A stretch of 64,000 nucleotides of DNA, taken from Pseudomonas uvaldensis (GTDB lineage: Bacteria > Pseudomonadota > Gammaproteobacteria > Pseudomonadales > Pseudomonadaceae). The notes beneath the pieces are model-generated. The model was not told the origin of the DNA and searched no databases. It saw only the letters and a program-made list of their open reading frames with translations. Location of the stretch: contig NZ_JAIWKS010000004.1 in assembly GCF_021271205.1 (NCBI RefSeq), positions 496,001 to 560,000 of the forward strand. Direction: 5' to 3'. This document shows positions 9,069 to 17,805 of the stretch, piece after piece. Position 1 is the stretch's first letter. Every line of letters starts with the position of its first letter. Made by a program: the position numbers and the translations under genes.

Positions 9069-9497
9069 TTAAAACTTCAGTTCTTGGGGCTGCTGAGCAG
9101 TATGAGGGTGAGCAGCGCCCGCATAAACCTTCAGCTTACGATACATGTCGCGACCCAGCGGGTTCTTAGGCAGCATGCCTTTAACCGCGGTCTCGATCAC
9201 GCGCTCAGGGGCTTTGGCGATCAGCTTTTCAAAGTTGATCGACTTGATGCCACCAGGAAAACCGGAGTGGGAGTAGTACATCTTGTCAGAGGTCTTGGCA
9301 CCCGTCACACGTACCTGCTCGGCGTTGATCACAACGATGTAATCACCGGTGTCGACGTGAGGAGTGTACTCAGGCTTGTGCTTGCCACGCAGACGGCTCG
9401 CGATTTCGGTGGCCAGACGACCCAGGGTCTGACCAGCAGCGTCGACGACGAACCAGTCGCGCTTTACTGTTTCCGGTTTAGCAGTAAAAGTTTTCAT
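9069..9497 (-). CDS. rplM: 50S ribosomal protein L13
   Basis: A 142-residue ribosomal protein, exactly the family length. It starts [20 protein letters not shown] and contains [25 protein letters not shown], a [10 protein letters not shown] strand and [21 protein letters not shown]. It is an early assembly protein of the large subunit. It is transcribed with rpsI from a promoter about 40-70 bp upstream of its ATG. Confidence 0.98.
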   Translation of the reverse strand: MKTFTAKPETVKRDWFVVDAAGQTLGRLATEIASRLRGKHKPEYTPHVDTGDYIVVINAEQVRVTGAKTSDKMYYSHSGFPGGIKSINFEKLIAKAPERVIETAVKGMLPKNPLGRDMYRKLKVYAGAAHPHTAQQPQELKF

Positions 9498-9538
9498 TCT
9501 TTATAGCCTCAGGGGCCGCCCTGTAAATTAGACGGCGG

Positions 9539-9567
9539 ATCTTACTGAATAGTGCGTACTTTGACAA
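9539..9567 (-). promoter_or_regulatory. Sigma-70 promoter for rplM-rpsI
   Basis: On the minus strand TTGTCA (9562-9567) and TAAGAT (9539-9544) are separated by exactly 17 bp. The predicted start near 9532 gives a leader of about 35 nt before the rplM ATG. Confidence 0.6.
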
Positions 9568-9742
9568 GTCAAAGGCAGCCGGATACAGACGCTTTCGGGG
9601 GCTCGGGTCGGCGCGTCCGTTCAACGGCAAGATTCTTCGGCGGCGGGGCATCACTTCCACTGCAGAAAGAGGTGCGCAATTATGCAGATTGCGAAAAATA
9701 ATTCAACCTGCTTTTATGATTGCTTTGCCCAAGGAGTCCCCG

Positions 9743-10783
9743 ATGGACTATCGCCAGCTAGGCCGTACCGATCTCAACGTGAGCGCCCTGTGTCTTGGAA
9801 CCATGACCTGGGGCGAGCAGAACAGCGAGGCCGAGGCCTTCGCCCAGATCGAACGCGCCAAGGGTGCAGGCATCAATTTCATCGACACCGCCGAAATGTA
9901 CCCGGTCCCGCCGAAGGCCGAGACCTATGCCACCACCGAACGCTACATCGGCAACTACTTCAAGAGCCGTGGCGACCGCGCCGACTGGATCCTGGCGAGC
10001 AAGATCGCAGGCCCCGGCAACACCATCGACTACATTCGCGACAAGAACCTCAAGCACAACCGCCGTCATATCACCGAGGCGCTGGACGCCAGCCTCAAGC
10101 GCCTGCAGACCGACTGGATCGATCTCTATCAACTGCATTGGCCGGAGCGCAGCACCAATTTCTTCGGACAGCTGGGCTATCAGCACAAAGCCGATGAAGA
10201 TTTCACTCCGCTGGAGGAAACCCTCGAAGCCCTGGACGAACAAGTCCGCGCCGGCAAGATCCGCCACATCGGTCTGTCCAACGAGACGCCATGGGGCACC
10301 ATGAAATTCCTCGCCCTGGCCGAAGCCCGTGGCTGGCCGCGAGCCGTCTCGATCCAGAATCCGTACAACCTGCTCAACCGCAGCTTTGAAATCGGCCTGT
10401 CGGAAATCGCGATCCGTGAACAGTGCGGGCTGCTGGCCTACTCCCCCTTGGCGTTCGGCTTCCTGTCGGGCAAATATGAAGGCGGTGCCCGACCTCCCAA
10501 GGGCCGCCTGACGCTCTACAGCCGCTTCGCGCGTTACTTCAATCCGCAGTCGGAAGCGGCGTGCAGCCGTTATGTAGCGCTGGCTCGCGAACATGGCCTG
10601 GACCCGGCGCAGATGGCCCTGGCGTTCGTCACCCGGCAGCCGTTCGTGACCAGCAACATCATTGGCGCCACGACGCTGGAACAACTGGACAGCAACATCG
10701 CCAGCCTCGACCTGAAGCTGTCGAATGAGGTTCTGGCGGGAATCGAGGCGATCCACAAAGATCATCCGAACCCGGCGCCTTGA
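9743..10783 (+). CDS. tas: Tas-like NADP(H)-dependent aldo/keto reductase
   Basis: A 346-residue TIM-barrel oxidoreductase, the same length as E. coli Tas. It has the aldo/keto reductase hallmarks: Asp-Tyr pair in INFIDTAEMYPVPP, the KIAGPGN lysine strand, QLHWPERSTNFFGQLGY, HIGLSNETPWG, SIQNPYNLLNRSFEIGL and the NADP-binding C-terminus IIGATTLEQLDSNI. The ATG is 18 codons into a longer open frame; AAGGAG at 9731 decides this start. The substrate is unknown: E. coli Tas suppresses a tyrosine auxotrophy. It is transcribed away from rplM and converges on the acyl-CoA dehydrogenase. Confidence 0.9.
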   Translation: MDYRQLGRTDLNVSALCLGTMTWGEQNSEAEAFAQIERAKGAGINFIDTAEMYPVPPKAETYATTERYIGNYFKSRGDRADWILASKIAGPGNTIDYIRDKNLKHNRRHITEALDASLKRLQTDWIDLYQLHWPERSTNFFGQLGYQHKADEDFTPLEETLEALDEQVRAGKIRHIGLSNETPWGTMKFLALAEARGWPRAVSIQNPYNLLNRSFEIGLSEIAIREQCGLLAYSPLAFGFLSGKYEGGARPPKGRLTLYSRFARYFNPQSEAACSRYVALAREHGLDPAQMALAFVTRQPFVTSNIIGATTLEQLDSNIASLDLKLSNEVLAGIEAIHKDHPNPAP

Positions 10784-10799
10784 TCGCCTGACAGACCCA

Positions 10800-10886
10800 A
10801 TCGCAAGCAGGCTCGCTCCCACGGTAGACCGCGCTCTGTCATTAGACGGCGATCCAATGTGGGAGCGAGCCTGCTCGCGATAGCGA
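10800..10886. repeat. REP pair (REPIN) between convergent genes
   Basis: Two inverted GTGGGAGCGAGCCTGCTCGCG-type hairpins separated by about 35 bp fill the gap between the convergent tas-like and acyl-CoA dehydrogenase genes. The left copy has one change (GCAAGCAGG). They may also act as a two-way transcription end. Confidence 0.88.
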
Positions 10887-10905
10887 TCTCAGGTTCGCGC
10901 CGAAT

Positions 10906-12042
10906 TCAAAGCGACCGCGCAACGATCTCCTTCATGATCTCATTGGTCCCGGCATAGATCCGCTGCACCCGCGCATCGGCCCATGCCCGGGCAATCGGGT
11001 ATTCCCACATGAAGCCATAGCCGCCGTGCAGTTGCACGCACTCGTCGAGCACCTTGCATTGCAAGTCAGTGCCCCAGTACTTCGCCATCGCCGCCGTCGG
11101 CACGTCGAGTTTGCCTTGCAGGTGCAGTTCCAGACAGCGGTCGACGAAGACCCGACCGATCTGGATTTCGGTGGCCATCTCCGCCAGCTTGAAGCGGGTG
11201 TTCTGGAAGTCCGCGATGGACTTGCCGAATGCCTTGCGATCACGGGTGTAATCCAGCGTCCACTGTAGCGCCGCCTCGGCCGAGGCCAGGCCGCCGATGG
11301 CCACAGTCAAGCGTTCCTGAGGCAGCTCCTGCATCAGGTAGGCAAATCCCATTCCGGCCTGCCCCAGAAGATTTTCCTTTGGCACGCGAACATCCTGAAA
11401 GAACAACTCCGAGGTGTCCTGGGCTTTCATGCCGACCTTTTCCAGGCGCTTGCCTTTTTCGAAGCCGGGCGTGCCCGATTCCACCAGGAACAGACTGGTG
11501 CCCTTGGCGCCGGCTTTCGGGTCGGTCTTGGCCACCACGATGACCAGGTCGGCCAGGTAGCCATTGGTGATGAAGGTCTTCGAACCGTTGATGACATAGT
11601 CATCCCCGTCCAGTACCGCCGTGGTCTTCACGCCTTGCAGATCGGAACCGGCACCCGGCTCGGTCATGGCAATGGCTGTGACCATTTCACCGGAGATCAA
11701 CTTGGGCAGGTACTTGTGCTTCAGTGCTTCGCTGCCGTAATGCAGGATGTAGGGCGCAACAATGTCGGAGTGCAACGAAAAGCCGATACCCGTCAGCCCA
11801 AGGCGACCGATTTCCTCGATCACCACGGCGCTGTAGAGAAAGTCTGCTTCCAACCCGCCGTAAGCCTGCGGCAAATGGGAGCACAACATGCCCGCCTCCC
11901 CTGCCTTGTTCCAGAGCTGGCGGTCGACATGCCCCTGTTTTTCCCACTGGCTGTGGTACGGCACGGCTTCTTTTTCAAGGAAGGTTCGTACGCTGTCACG
12001 GAACAATTCGTGTTCGGGACTGAACAGGGTTCTTGGGATCAT
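10906..12042 (-). CDS. Acyl-CoA dehydrogenase
   Basis: A 378-residue FAD flavoenzyme that introduces the alpha-beta double bond in an acyl-CoA. Family signatures are AITEPGAGSDLQG (written AMTEPGAGSDLQGVKT here), FITNGYLADLVIVVAKTD, QERLTVAIGGLASAEAALQWTLDYTRDRKAFGKSI and the C-terminal QLHGGYGFMWEYPIARAWADARVQRIYAGTNEIMKEIVARSL. The catalytic base in this class is the Glu of the TNE segment. It is divergent from an AraC-type regulator across a 146-bp gap, so regulation by that neighbour is plausible. Substrate chain length cannot be read from the sequence. Confidence 0.93.
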   Translation of the reverse strand: MIPRTLFSPEHELFRDSVRTFLEKEAVPYHSQWEKQGHVDRQLWNKAGEAGMLCSHLPQAYGGLEADFLYSAVVIEEIGRLGLTGIGFSLHSDIVAPYILHYGSEALKHKYLPKLISGEMVTAIAMTEPGAGSDLQGVKTTAVLDGDDYVINGSKTFITNGYLADLVIVVAKTDPKAGAKGTSLFLVESGTPGFEKGKRLEKVGMKAQDTSELFFQDVRVPKENLLGQAGMGFAYLMQELPQERLTVAIGGLASAEAALQWTLDYTRDRKAFGKSIADFQNTRFKLAEMATEIQIGRVFVDRCLELHLQGKLDVPTAAMAKYWGTDLQCKVLDECVQLHGGYGFMWEYPIARAWADARVQRIYAGTNEIMKEIVARSL

Positions 12043-12188
12043 GACGCACCATTCATTATTGTTGGGGGTGGTTATCCAACAGAGCCTAAGCTCGGGAGGC
12101 GTGACGGGACACTGGACACATCCGACAAAAAATAAGACGATCCAGCCGTCTGGTGACCACTATCCCTTATAAAAATAAAAGTTGAATT

Positions 12189-13184
12189 ATGTCCAAGCAC
12201 GTCTCCACGCCCTTGCGGCGCGTCAGCATCCTGGCAATCGATCGGGTCTTCGCTTCCACCCTCATGCAAGCCAAGGATTTTTTCCATCTCGCCAGTCTGC
12301 GCTATGGCAAACAACTGGGCCATGGCCTGACGCCGGCGTTCGAAACCCGCCTTGTCAGCCCCGATGGCAAACCGGTGAACAGCTTCAGCGACGTGATCAT
12401 GCCGGTAGACAGCGGTCTGGAAGATACCGATGTGATTATCCTGCCGGCGTTCTGGGATGATTTCCCCGCCCTTTGCCTGCGCTATCCCCAAATCCTGCCC
12501 TGGCTGCGAGACCAGCATGCCCGCGGTGCGGTGCTGTGCGGCGAAGCCACCGGTGTGTTCTGGCTGGCCGAGGCCGGATTGCTCGACGGCAAGGAAGCAA
12601 CCACCTATTGGCGCTTCTTCAACGCGTTCAAGGAGCGTTTTCCGAAGGTTCACCTGAATCAGGACAAGCACCTGACCGACGCCGACAACCTGTTCTGTGC
12701 CGGTGGCACCACCTCGGCCTGCGACCTGTACATTTACCTCATCGAACGCTTCTGCGGCGCCAACGTGGCCCAGGCGGTGGCGCGGGACATCCTGTATGAA
12801 GTACAGCGCAACTATTCGCCGGGCCGAATCGGCTTCGGCGGCCAGAAGCTGCATCAGGACGTGATCATCCTGCAGATCCAGCAATGGCTCGAAGAGCACT
12901 TCGCCGACAAGTTCCGCTTCGAGGACGTCGCCCGGGAACATGGCATGAGCATCCGCAATTTCATGCGCCGCTTCCAGACCGCCACGGGAGACAAGCCCCT
13001 GCATTACCTGCAGCGACTGCGCATCGAAACGGCCAAGGGCCTGCTATCCGGCAGCCGTAAGAGCATCAAGACCATCAGCTATGAAGTCGGCTACGACGAT
13101 GCGAGCTTTTTCGCACGGCTGTTCCGGCAACATACCGATCTGTCGCCGAACCAGTATCGTCAGCAGTTTCAGCAGGCGGCGTAG
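12189..13184 (+). CDS. GlxA-type AraC family transcriptional regulator
   Basis: A 331-residue protein. The N-terminal half is a DJ-1/PfpI (type-1 glutamine amidotransferase-like) domain: VSILAIDRVFASTLMQAKDFF, ILPAFWDDF, and the nucleophile-elbow-like AVLCGEATGVFWLAEAGLLDGKEATTYW. The C-terminal half (about residues 225-330) is a double helix-turn-helix AraC domain with FEDVAREHGMSIRNFMRRFQ and TISYEVGYDDASFFARLFRQHTDLSPNQYRQQF. This architecture is common in regulators of catabolism. It is transcribed divergently from the acyl-CoA dehydrogenase, its likely target. The ligand is unknown. Confidence 0.9.
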   Translation: MSKHVSTPLRRVSILAIDRVFASTLMQAKDFFHLASLRYGKQLGHGLTPAFETRLVSPDGKPVNSFSDVIMPVDSGLEDTDVIILPAFWDDFPALCLRYPQILPWLRDQHARGAVLCGEATGVFWLAEAGLLDGKEATTYWRFFNAFKERFPKVHLNQDKHLTDADNLFCAGGTTSACDLYIYLIERFCGANVAQAVARDILYEVQRNYSPGRIGFGGQKLHQDVIILQIQQWLEEHFADKFRFEDVAREHGMSIRNFMRRFQTATGDKPLHYLQRLRIETAKGLLSGSRKSIKTISYEVGYDDASFFARLFRQHTDLSPNQYRQQFQQAA

Positions 13185-13209
13185 GACAGAAAATTACACA
13201 CAACCCAAT

Positions 13210-13297
13210 GTGGGAGCGGGCTTGCTCGCGAAAGCGGTATATCAGTTAGGCATGTATTGCCTGACAAACCGCTTTCGCGAGCAAGCCCGCTCCCACA
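13210..13297. repeat. REP pair (REPIN), GCGGGCTTGCTCGCGAAAGCGG variant
   Basis: Two inverted copies of GTGGGAGCGGGCTTGCTCGCG, each extended by AAAGCGGT, flank about 25 bp. The second runs straight into the terminator hairpin that follows. Confidence 0.9.
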
Positions 13298-13324
13298 AAA
13301 AAGCCTGCAATTGCAGGCTCTTTT
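13297..13324. terminator. Bidirectional terminator between the AraC gene and zapE
   Basis: The 16-bp perfect palindrome GCCTGCAATTGCAGGC (13303-13318) is flanked by six A on one side and TCTTTT on the other. It serves both converging genes. Confidence 0.85.
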
Positions 13325-13339
13325 CAGGTTTGGAAACGC

Positions 13340-14434
13340 TTACGGCTTGTGCGCCCGCGCCAGGAACTCATGGGACTGCATTTCCAGCAGGCGGCTCAGC
13401 GTCCGCTGGAACTCGAAGGTCAGGCGACCACCGGTGTAGAGGTCCTTGAGCTCGACTTCGGCCGAGATGATCAGCTTCACGTTGCGGTCGTAGAACTCGT
13501 CCACCATGTTGATGAAGCGGCGAGCGATGTCGTCGGTGGTGACGCTCATCTGTTCGACGCCACTGAGCAACACGGCGTGAAAGATCTTGCCCAGTTCGAT
13601 GTAGTCGTTCTGGCTGCGAGGGCCGTCGCACAGCTCGCGGAAATCGAACCAGGCCACGTCGTCACAGGTGCGGATGGCACGGATCTCGCGATTTTCGATG
13701 ATCAGCACGTCGTTCTCGACCGCCTGGGTGCATTCCGGCGTGAGGGCACGGAAGCTCTTGCGCAGGCTTTCTTCGGCGGCAGCGTCGAGCGGAAAATGGA
13801 ACAGCTCCGCTTGCTCGAGATGACGCAGGCGATAGTCGACGCCACTGTCGACGTTGACGATTTCGGTGTGTTCCTTGATCAACGCGATGGCCGGCAGGAA
13901 GCGCGCCCGTTGCAGACCGTCCTTGTACAGACCGTCCGGCACGATGTTCGAGGTGGCGACCAGGGTCACGCCGTTCCTGAACAACTCTTCCATCAAAGTG
14001 CCGAGAATCATGGCATCGGTGATATCGGACACGAAGAACTCATCGAAGCAGATCACCCGCGTCTCGCTGGCGAAACGCTTGGCGATGATCGTCAACGGGT
14101 TCTTCTCGCCACCCAGGGTCTTCATCTCTTCATGCACACGCTTCATGAAGCGGTGGAAGTGCGTCCGGGTCTTTTCCTTGAAGGGCAACGCTTCGAAGAA
14201 GGTGTCCACCAGGTAGGTCTTGCCACGGCCCACGCCACCCCAGAAGTACAGGCCCTTGACCGGCGCCAGGTCCTTCTTGCCGAACAGTTTGCCCAACAAG
14301 CCCGGCTTGTTGTTCGAAGCGGCGATCAGGTCGTCGTACAGGCGCTGCAAATGCCGCACTGCCGTTTCCTGGGCTGCGTCGTGGAAGAACTCCGGGCGTT
14401 TCAGATCAGCTTGATATCGTTCTAGGGGTGTCAT
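13340..14434 (-). CDS. zapE: ZapE, AFG1-like ATPase of cell division
   Basis: A 364-residue AAA ATPase that associates with the Z-ring in E. coli and is related to mitochondrial AFG1/LACE1. Walker A is GVGRGKTYLVDTFF, preceded by KGLYFWGG. Walker B is TRVICFDEFFVSDITDAMILG, and the sensor region is VTLVATSNIVPDGLYKDGLQRARFLPAI. The ATG at 14434 (MTPLERYQADL) is preferred to a TTG four codons upstream, although neither has a clear ribosome binding site. It converges on the AraC gene across a bidirectional terminator. Confidence 0.94.
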   Translation of the reverse strand: MTPLERYQADLKRPEFFHDAAQETAVRHLQRLYDDLIAASNNKPGLLGKLFGKKDLAPVKGLYFWGGVGRGKTYLVDTFFEALPFKEKTRTHFHRFMKRVHEEMKTLGGEKNPLTIIAKRFASETRVICFDEFFVSDITDAMILGTLMEELFRNGVTLVATSNIVPDGLYKDGLQRARFLPAIALIKEHTEIVNVDSGVDYRLRHLEQAELFHFPLDAAAEESLRKSFRALTPECTQAVENDVLIIENREIRAIRTCDDVAWFDFRELCDGPRSQNDYIELGKIFHAVLLSGVEQMSVTTDDIARRFINMVDEFYDRNVKLIISAEVELKDLYTGGRLTFEFQRTLSRLLEMQSHEFLARAHKP

Positions 14435-14535
14435 ATTCGTTAGCAAGGCAACAAAAACGGGCGGTCACTGTAGCGACGCCCCAGAGGAATGGCAATCGGC
14501 CCTTATTCGGGCCGATGGTCGGGTGAAGCTTCGGA

Positions 14536-15891
14536 TCAATCCTGTGCAGGTCTCAGTGCAACGCGCAACGCCTCGATCGCCGCGTCTCGAGCGGCAGCGT
14601 CAGCGAAGTCCGGGCTGTCCGCCACGCATTCGCCTTCGAGCCAGACGCTGAAAGACAGCGCTTCGCTGCGCACATCGAGGGGTTGGCCGGATTGCAATTG
14701 CTTGGTCACCTGGCCGGCCGTCTTGCCGTCGGCAAAATGGCGAGACAACAGCAACTGCTCGCCATCGGCGGCCAGCAAACGGAAGCGGAAACTGCCATCG
14801 TCTTCGCGGAAGCTGACGAAGCGCGCGGCCTTCGCCGTCTTCTTTTTCGTGCTGGCGGCCACCTGGACCTGGCTCACGAACGAACGCAGGCCAACGGCCT
14901 CGCGCAGTTCGTTGAGGAACGGTGTCGCCACGGCCCGGGCTTTTTTCGCGCCCAGTTGCAGCAGATCTTCCAGGTCCGCAGGGCGCTCGATCAATTGGTG
15001 GTAGCGTTCGCGGGCTTCACCCAACTGGTTGTCGAGCAACTGGAACAGGCGGTTCTTGGCCTCACCCCAACCCAGGCCTTGCAGCAGTTCGCTACGGAAC
15101 TCAGCGGACTGCGACGGGGTAGCGAAGGCCTGGAACAGTGTGAACAGGTGCGAATTGTCCGGATCCTTGGCTTCACCCGGCGCACGGGAGTCCGTGACGA
15201 TCCGCGAAATCGCGTCCTTCATGTCCTTGGCGCTGCTGAACAATGGGATGGTGTTGTCGTAGCTCTTGGACATCTTGCGCCCATCGAGGCCCGGCAGCGT
15301 GGCGACGGTTTCTTCGATCAGCGCCTCGGGCAGGGTGAAAAACTCCTTCCCCTGGCCGAACAGATGGTTGAAACGCTGGCCGATGTCCCGTGCCATTTCC
15401 ACATGCTGGATCTGGTCGCGACCGACCGGCACTTTGTGGGCGTTGAACATCAGAATATCGGCGGCCATCAGCACCGGGTAGCTGTACAGGCCCATGGTGA
15501 TGCCGGCGTCCGGGTCTTCGCCGGCCTCGACATTCTTGTCCACCGAGGCCTTGTAGGCATGGGCGCGGTTGAGCAGGCCCTTGGCGGCGACGCAGGTCAG
15601 CAGCCAGGTCAACTCTGGAATTTCGGGAATATCGGACTGGCGATAGAACGTCACGCGTTCCACATCCAGGCCGCCGGCCAGCCAGGTCGCGGCGATTTCC
15701 AGGCGCGAACGCTGGATGCGCAGCGGATCATCGCACTTGATCAGGGCGTGGTAGTCCGCCAGGAAGTAGAACGAATCGGCGTTGCTGTCGCGGCTGGCGA
15801 GGATCGCCGGACGGATGGCGCCGGCGTAGTTACCCAGGTGCGGGGTGCCAGTGGTGGTGATGCCGGTCAGGATGCGGGTACGAGTCGTCAT
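14536..15891 (-). CDS. trpS: Tryptophan--tRNA ligase
   Basis: A class I aminoacyl-tRNA synthetase of 451 residues. The HIGH motif appears as [13 protein letters not shown] near residue 15 and the KMSKS motif as [16 protein letters not shown] around residue 205. Compared with the roughly 335-residue E. coli enzyme there is a C-terminal extension of about 100 residues after the helical domain (from about residue 345, [40 protein letters not shown]). That extension is an added small domain seen in many Pseudomonas TrpS, with no clear assigned role. The gene lies between zapE and a small hydrolase gene. Confidence 0.95.
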   Translation of the reverse strand: MTTRTRILTGITTTGTPHLGNYAGAIRPAILASRDSNADSFYFLADYHALIKCDDPLRIQRSRLEIAATWLAGGLDVERVTFYRQSDIPEIPELTWLLTCVAAKGLLNRAHAYKASVDKNVEAGEDPDAGITMGLYSYPVLMAADILMFNAHKVPVGRDQIQHVEMARDIGQRFNHLFGQGKEFFTLPEALIEETVATLPGLDGRKMSKSYDNTIPLFSSAKDMKDAISRIVTDSRAPGEAKDPDNSHLFTLFQAFATPSQSAEFRSELLQGLGWGEAKNRLFQLLDNQLGEARERYHQLIERPADLEDLLQLGAKKARAVATPFLNELREAVGLRSFVSQVQVAASTKKKTAKAARFVSFREDDGSFRFRLLAADGEQLLLSRHFADGKTAGQVTKQLQSGQPLDVRSEALSFSVWLEGECVADSPDFADAAARDAAIEALRVALRPAQD

Positions 15892-15915
15892 GGGTTATCG
15901 CTTGTCAGACTGCTG

Positions 15916-16545
15916 TCAATTCGAGAGGCGCGGCAGGAGCAGATCCTTGAGATCGGTCAGCTTGCCATGAAAAAAGTGTCCGCATTCTGCCACTTTCAGC
16001 AGCTCATGGGGGCGTTGGAGCGCATCGGACCATTCGTAGACAAGCCTTGGCTCGACCACTTCGTCGTTTTCCGGCTGGATCACCGTCAGCGCGCCGCCAG
16101 TCGGCAAGGGTGACTGTTCGTTCAGGCGCATCACCGCAGGCGCCACCATGAACAAGTGCTTGAGCGATTGGCCCTGGGCTTCGAGCCGTCCGCCCAGACT
16201 GGCAGCGACGAAGCCACCAAACGAGAAACCGAACAGGGTCAGGGGTAACTGCGGGTACTTTTCCCGCAACCACGCCGCTGCTGCCTGGGCGTCGTCCACT
16301 TCGCCGGTGCCCATGTCATGATTGCCGGCGCTGGCGCCGACGCCACGATAATTGAAACGCAACGTAACCAGGCCGGCGTCCCGGGCGGTGCGCTGCAGGG
16401 TCGAAACCACTTTATTGAGCATGGTCCCGCCCTGCACCGGGTTCGGGTGACAGATCAGCGCCAGGCCACGGGGGGCCTCGCTGTCCAGGTACAAGGCTTC
16501 CAGTGGGCCCACCGGGCCATCGATGACTACAGGGGTTTCGCGCAT
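15916..16545 (-). CDS. Alpha/beta hydrolase (COG2945 type)
   Basis: A 209-residue single-domain hydrolase. Its features are the ALICHPNPVQGGTMLNKVV oxyanion region, FNYRGVGASAG, the nucleophile elbow GFSFGG (Ser near residue 112), a late Asp in IQPENDEVV and a catalytic His in ECGHFFHGKL. This pattern is that of the small COG2945 hydrolases, most of unknown substrate. The ATG at 16545 is used; a TTG two codons upstream is less likely. The gene ends 24 bp before trpS, so the two may be cotranscribed. Confidence 0.82.
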   Translation of the reverse strand: MRETPVVIDGPVGPLEALYLDSEAPRGLALICHPNPVQGGTMLNKVVSTLQRTARDAGLVTLRFNYRGVGASAGNHDMGTGEVDDAQAAAAWLREKYPQLPLTLFGFSFGGFVAASLGGRLEAQGQSLKHLFMVAPAVMRLNEQSPLPTGGALTVIQPENDEVVEPRLVYEWSDALQRPHELLKVAECGHFFHGKLTDLKDLLLPRLSN

Positions 16546-16693
16546 AAGCAAGGGAAAGAACTCCGTGACCCCGAATAGGGTCGACTCGTCTAGCTAAAAG
16601 TCTGTGCCTGGCATGATTGCGATGTTCTTCGCGGTATACAGCGCAGGTCCGAGCCGTTAACGTAAAGCAAAGCCGTTTATAGAGGAAGGACTC

Positions 16694-17131
16694 GTGGAAC
16701 ACTCGCTCTTAGTTTGGTTGTTGCCGACTCTTGCCCTGGTCGCCGGTGTCGCCATTGGATTCCTGCTTGCCCGACTGCTGCCCAACGCGGTGCCCAACAG
16801 CACGCAACGCCAGCTGGACGACATCCAGGAACGTTTCGACAGCTACCAGAATGAAGTGGTCACTCACTTCAACAGCACTGCCGCCCTGGTGAAAAAACTC
16901 ACCCAAAGCTACCAGGACGTTCAGGATCACCTGTCCGACGGCGCCAATCGCCTGGCCCTGGATGAGCAGACTCGTCAACGCCTGCTGGCCGCCCTGCACG
17001 CCGACGCAGGACAGGCGCCACGGGAACGCCTGACCCCGCCACGGGAGGTCCAGGAACCGCCACGGGACTACGCGCCCAAGGCACCGAATTCTCCCGGCAT
17101 GCTCGATGAGCATTACGGTTTGAAAAAGTAA
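16694..17131 (+). CDS. zapG: ZapG (YhcB), DUF1043 inner-membrane cell-envelope protein
   Basis: A 145-residue protein with one N-terminal membrane helix (LLVWLLPTLALVAGVAIGFLLARLL), then a coiled-coil segment (QRQLDDIQERFDSYQNEVVTHFNSTAALVKKLTQSYQDVQDHLSDGANRLA) and a Pro/Arg-rich disordered tail. In E. coli it links division and envelope elongation. The start is GTG at 16694, supported by GAGGAAGGA 6 nt upstream. A strong terminator follows. Confidence 0.93.
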   Translation: MEHSLLVWLLPTLALVAGVAIGFLLARLLPNAVPNSTQRQLDDIQERFDSYQNEVVTHFNSTAALVKKLTQSYQDVQDHLSDGANRLALDEQTRQRLLAALHADAGQAPRERLTPPREVQEPPRDYAPKAPNSPGMLDEHYGLKK

Positions 17132-17149
17132 ACGTTTACAAGCGCTACG

Positions 17150-17187
17150 AAAAAGCCCGCCCGATCACATGATCCGGCGGGCTTTTT
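17150..17187 (+). terminator. Rho-independent terminator after zapG
   Basis: AAAAAGCCCGCC (17150-17161) pairs perfectly with GGCGGGCTTTTT (17176-17187), with GATC-rich bases between them. The A run on the left also suits termination on the other strand for ogt. Confidence 0.93.
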
Positions 17188-17209
17188 CATGACTGAGGGT
17201 ATTCCACCC

Positions 17210-17236
17210 TGTGGGAGCAAGGCTTGCCCGCGATGC
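17210..17236. repeat. Solitary REP hairpin
   Basis: TGTGGGAGCAAGGCTTGCCCGCGATG, a single unpaired REP, sits in the gap between the convergent zapG and ogt genes. Confidence 0.75.
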
Positions 17237-17239
17237 CCC

Positions 17240-17740
17240 TCAGAACATCAACTGCAGGCTTTGCTGGCCTTCAAGACTCAACAGGAACTGCTTGGCTGCC
17301 AGCCCGCCGGCGAAACCGGTAAGGCTGCCGGAAGTACCGATCACACGGTGGCAAGGCGCGATGATCGAGATGGGATTCCGACCGTTGGCCGCGCCCACCG
17401 CCCGTACCGCTGTGGGTTGTCCGATCTGGATCGCGATGTCGCGGTAGCTGCGGGTTTCACCGAAGGGAATGCCCAACAGAGCCTGCCAGACCCGGACCTG
17501 GAACGCCGTGCCGACAAAATCCAGCTCCAGCTCGAAACGGCGGCGCTTGCCGGCGAAATATTCCATGAGTTGACGTTCGGTCTCGTTGAGAACAGGGTGC
17601 CGCGAGTCTTCTTCCAAAGGCCCCAGGCGCACCCGGTTGAGCCGCTCGTTTTCCCACAGGATGGCGGCCAGTTTCGCCTCCCGAGCCACGAGAATCAGTT
17701 GGCCCACCGGAGATTGAATGCTCTTGTAGCGGGGTAACAT
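17240..17740 (-). CDS. ogt: Methylated-DNA--[protein]-cysteine S-methyltransferase
   Basis: A 166-residue suicide DNA repair protein that takes the alkyl group from O6-alkylguanine. The active site PCHRV appears as SIIAPCHRVIGTSGSLTGFAGG near residue 130, and FVGTAFQVRVWQALLGIPFGETRSY supplies the DNA-binding helix and Asn/Arg finger region. The length fits Ogt rather than the two-domain Ada protein. It lies downstream of a large LuxR-type regulator on the same strand with 65 bp between them; a functional link is not implied. Confidence 0.95.
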   Translation of the reverse strand: MLPRYKSIQSPVGQLILVAREAKLAAILWENERLNRVRLGPLEEDSRHPVLNETERQLMEYFAGKRRRFELELDFVGTAFQVRVWQALLGIPFGETRSYRDIAIQIGQPTAVRAVGAANGRNPISIIAPCHRVIGTSGSLTGFAGGLAAKQFLLSLEGQQSLQLMF

Positions 17741-17805
17741 CAGGTCATTCCTCTACGGCCCCGGCTGGCGATCACCACGGAGCCTTTCGACTCAATTAAA
17801 CGTCC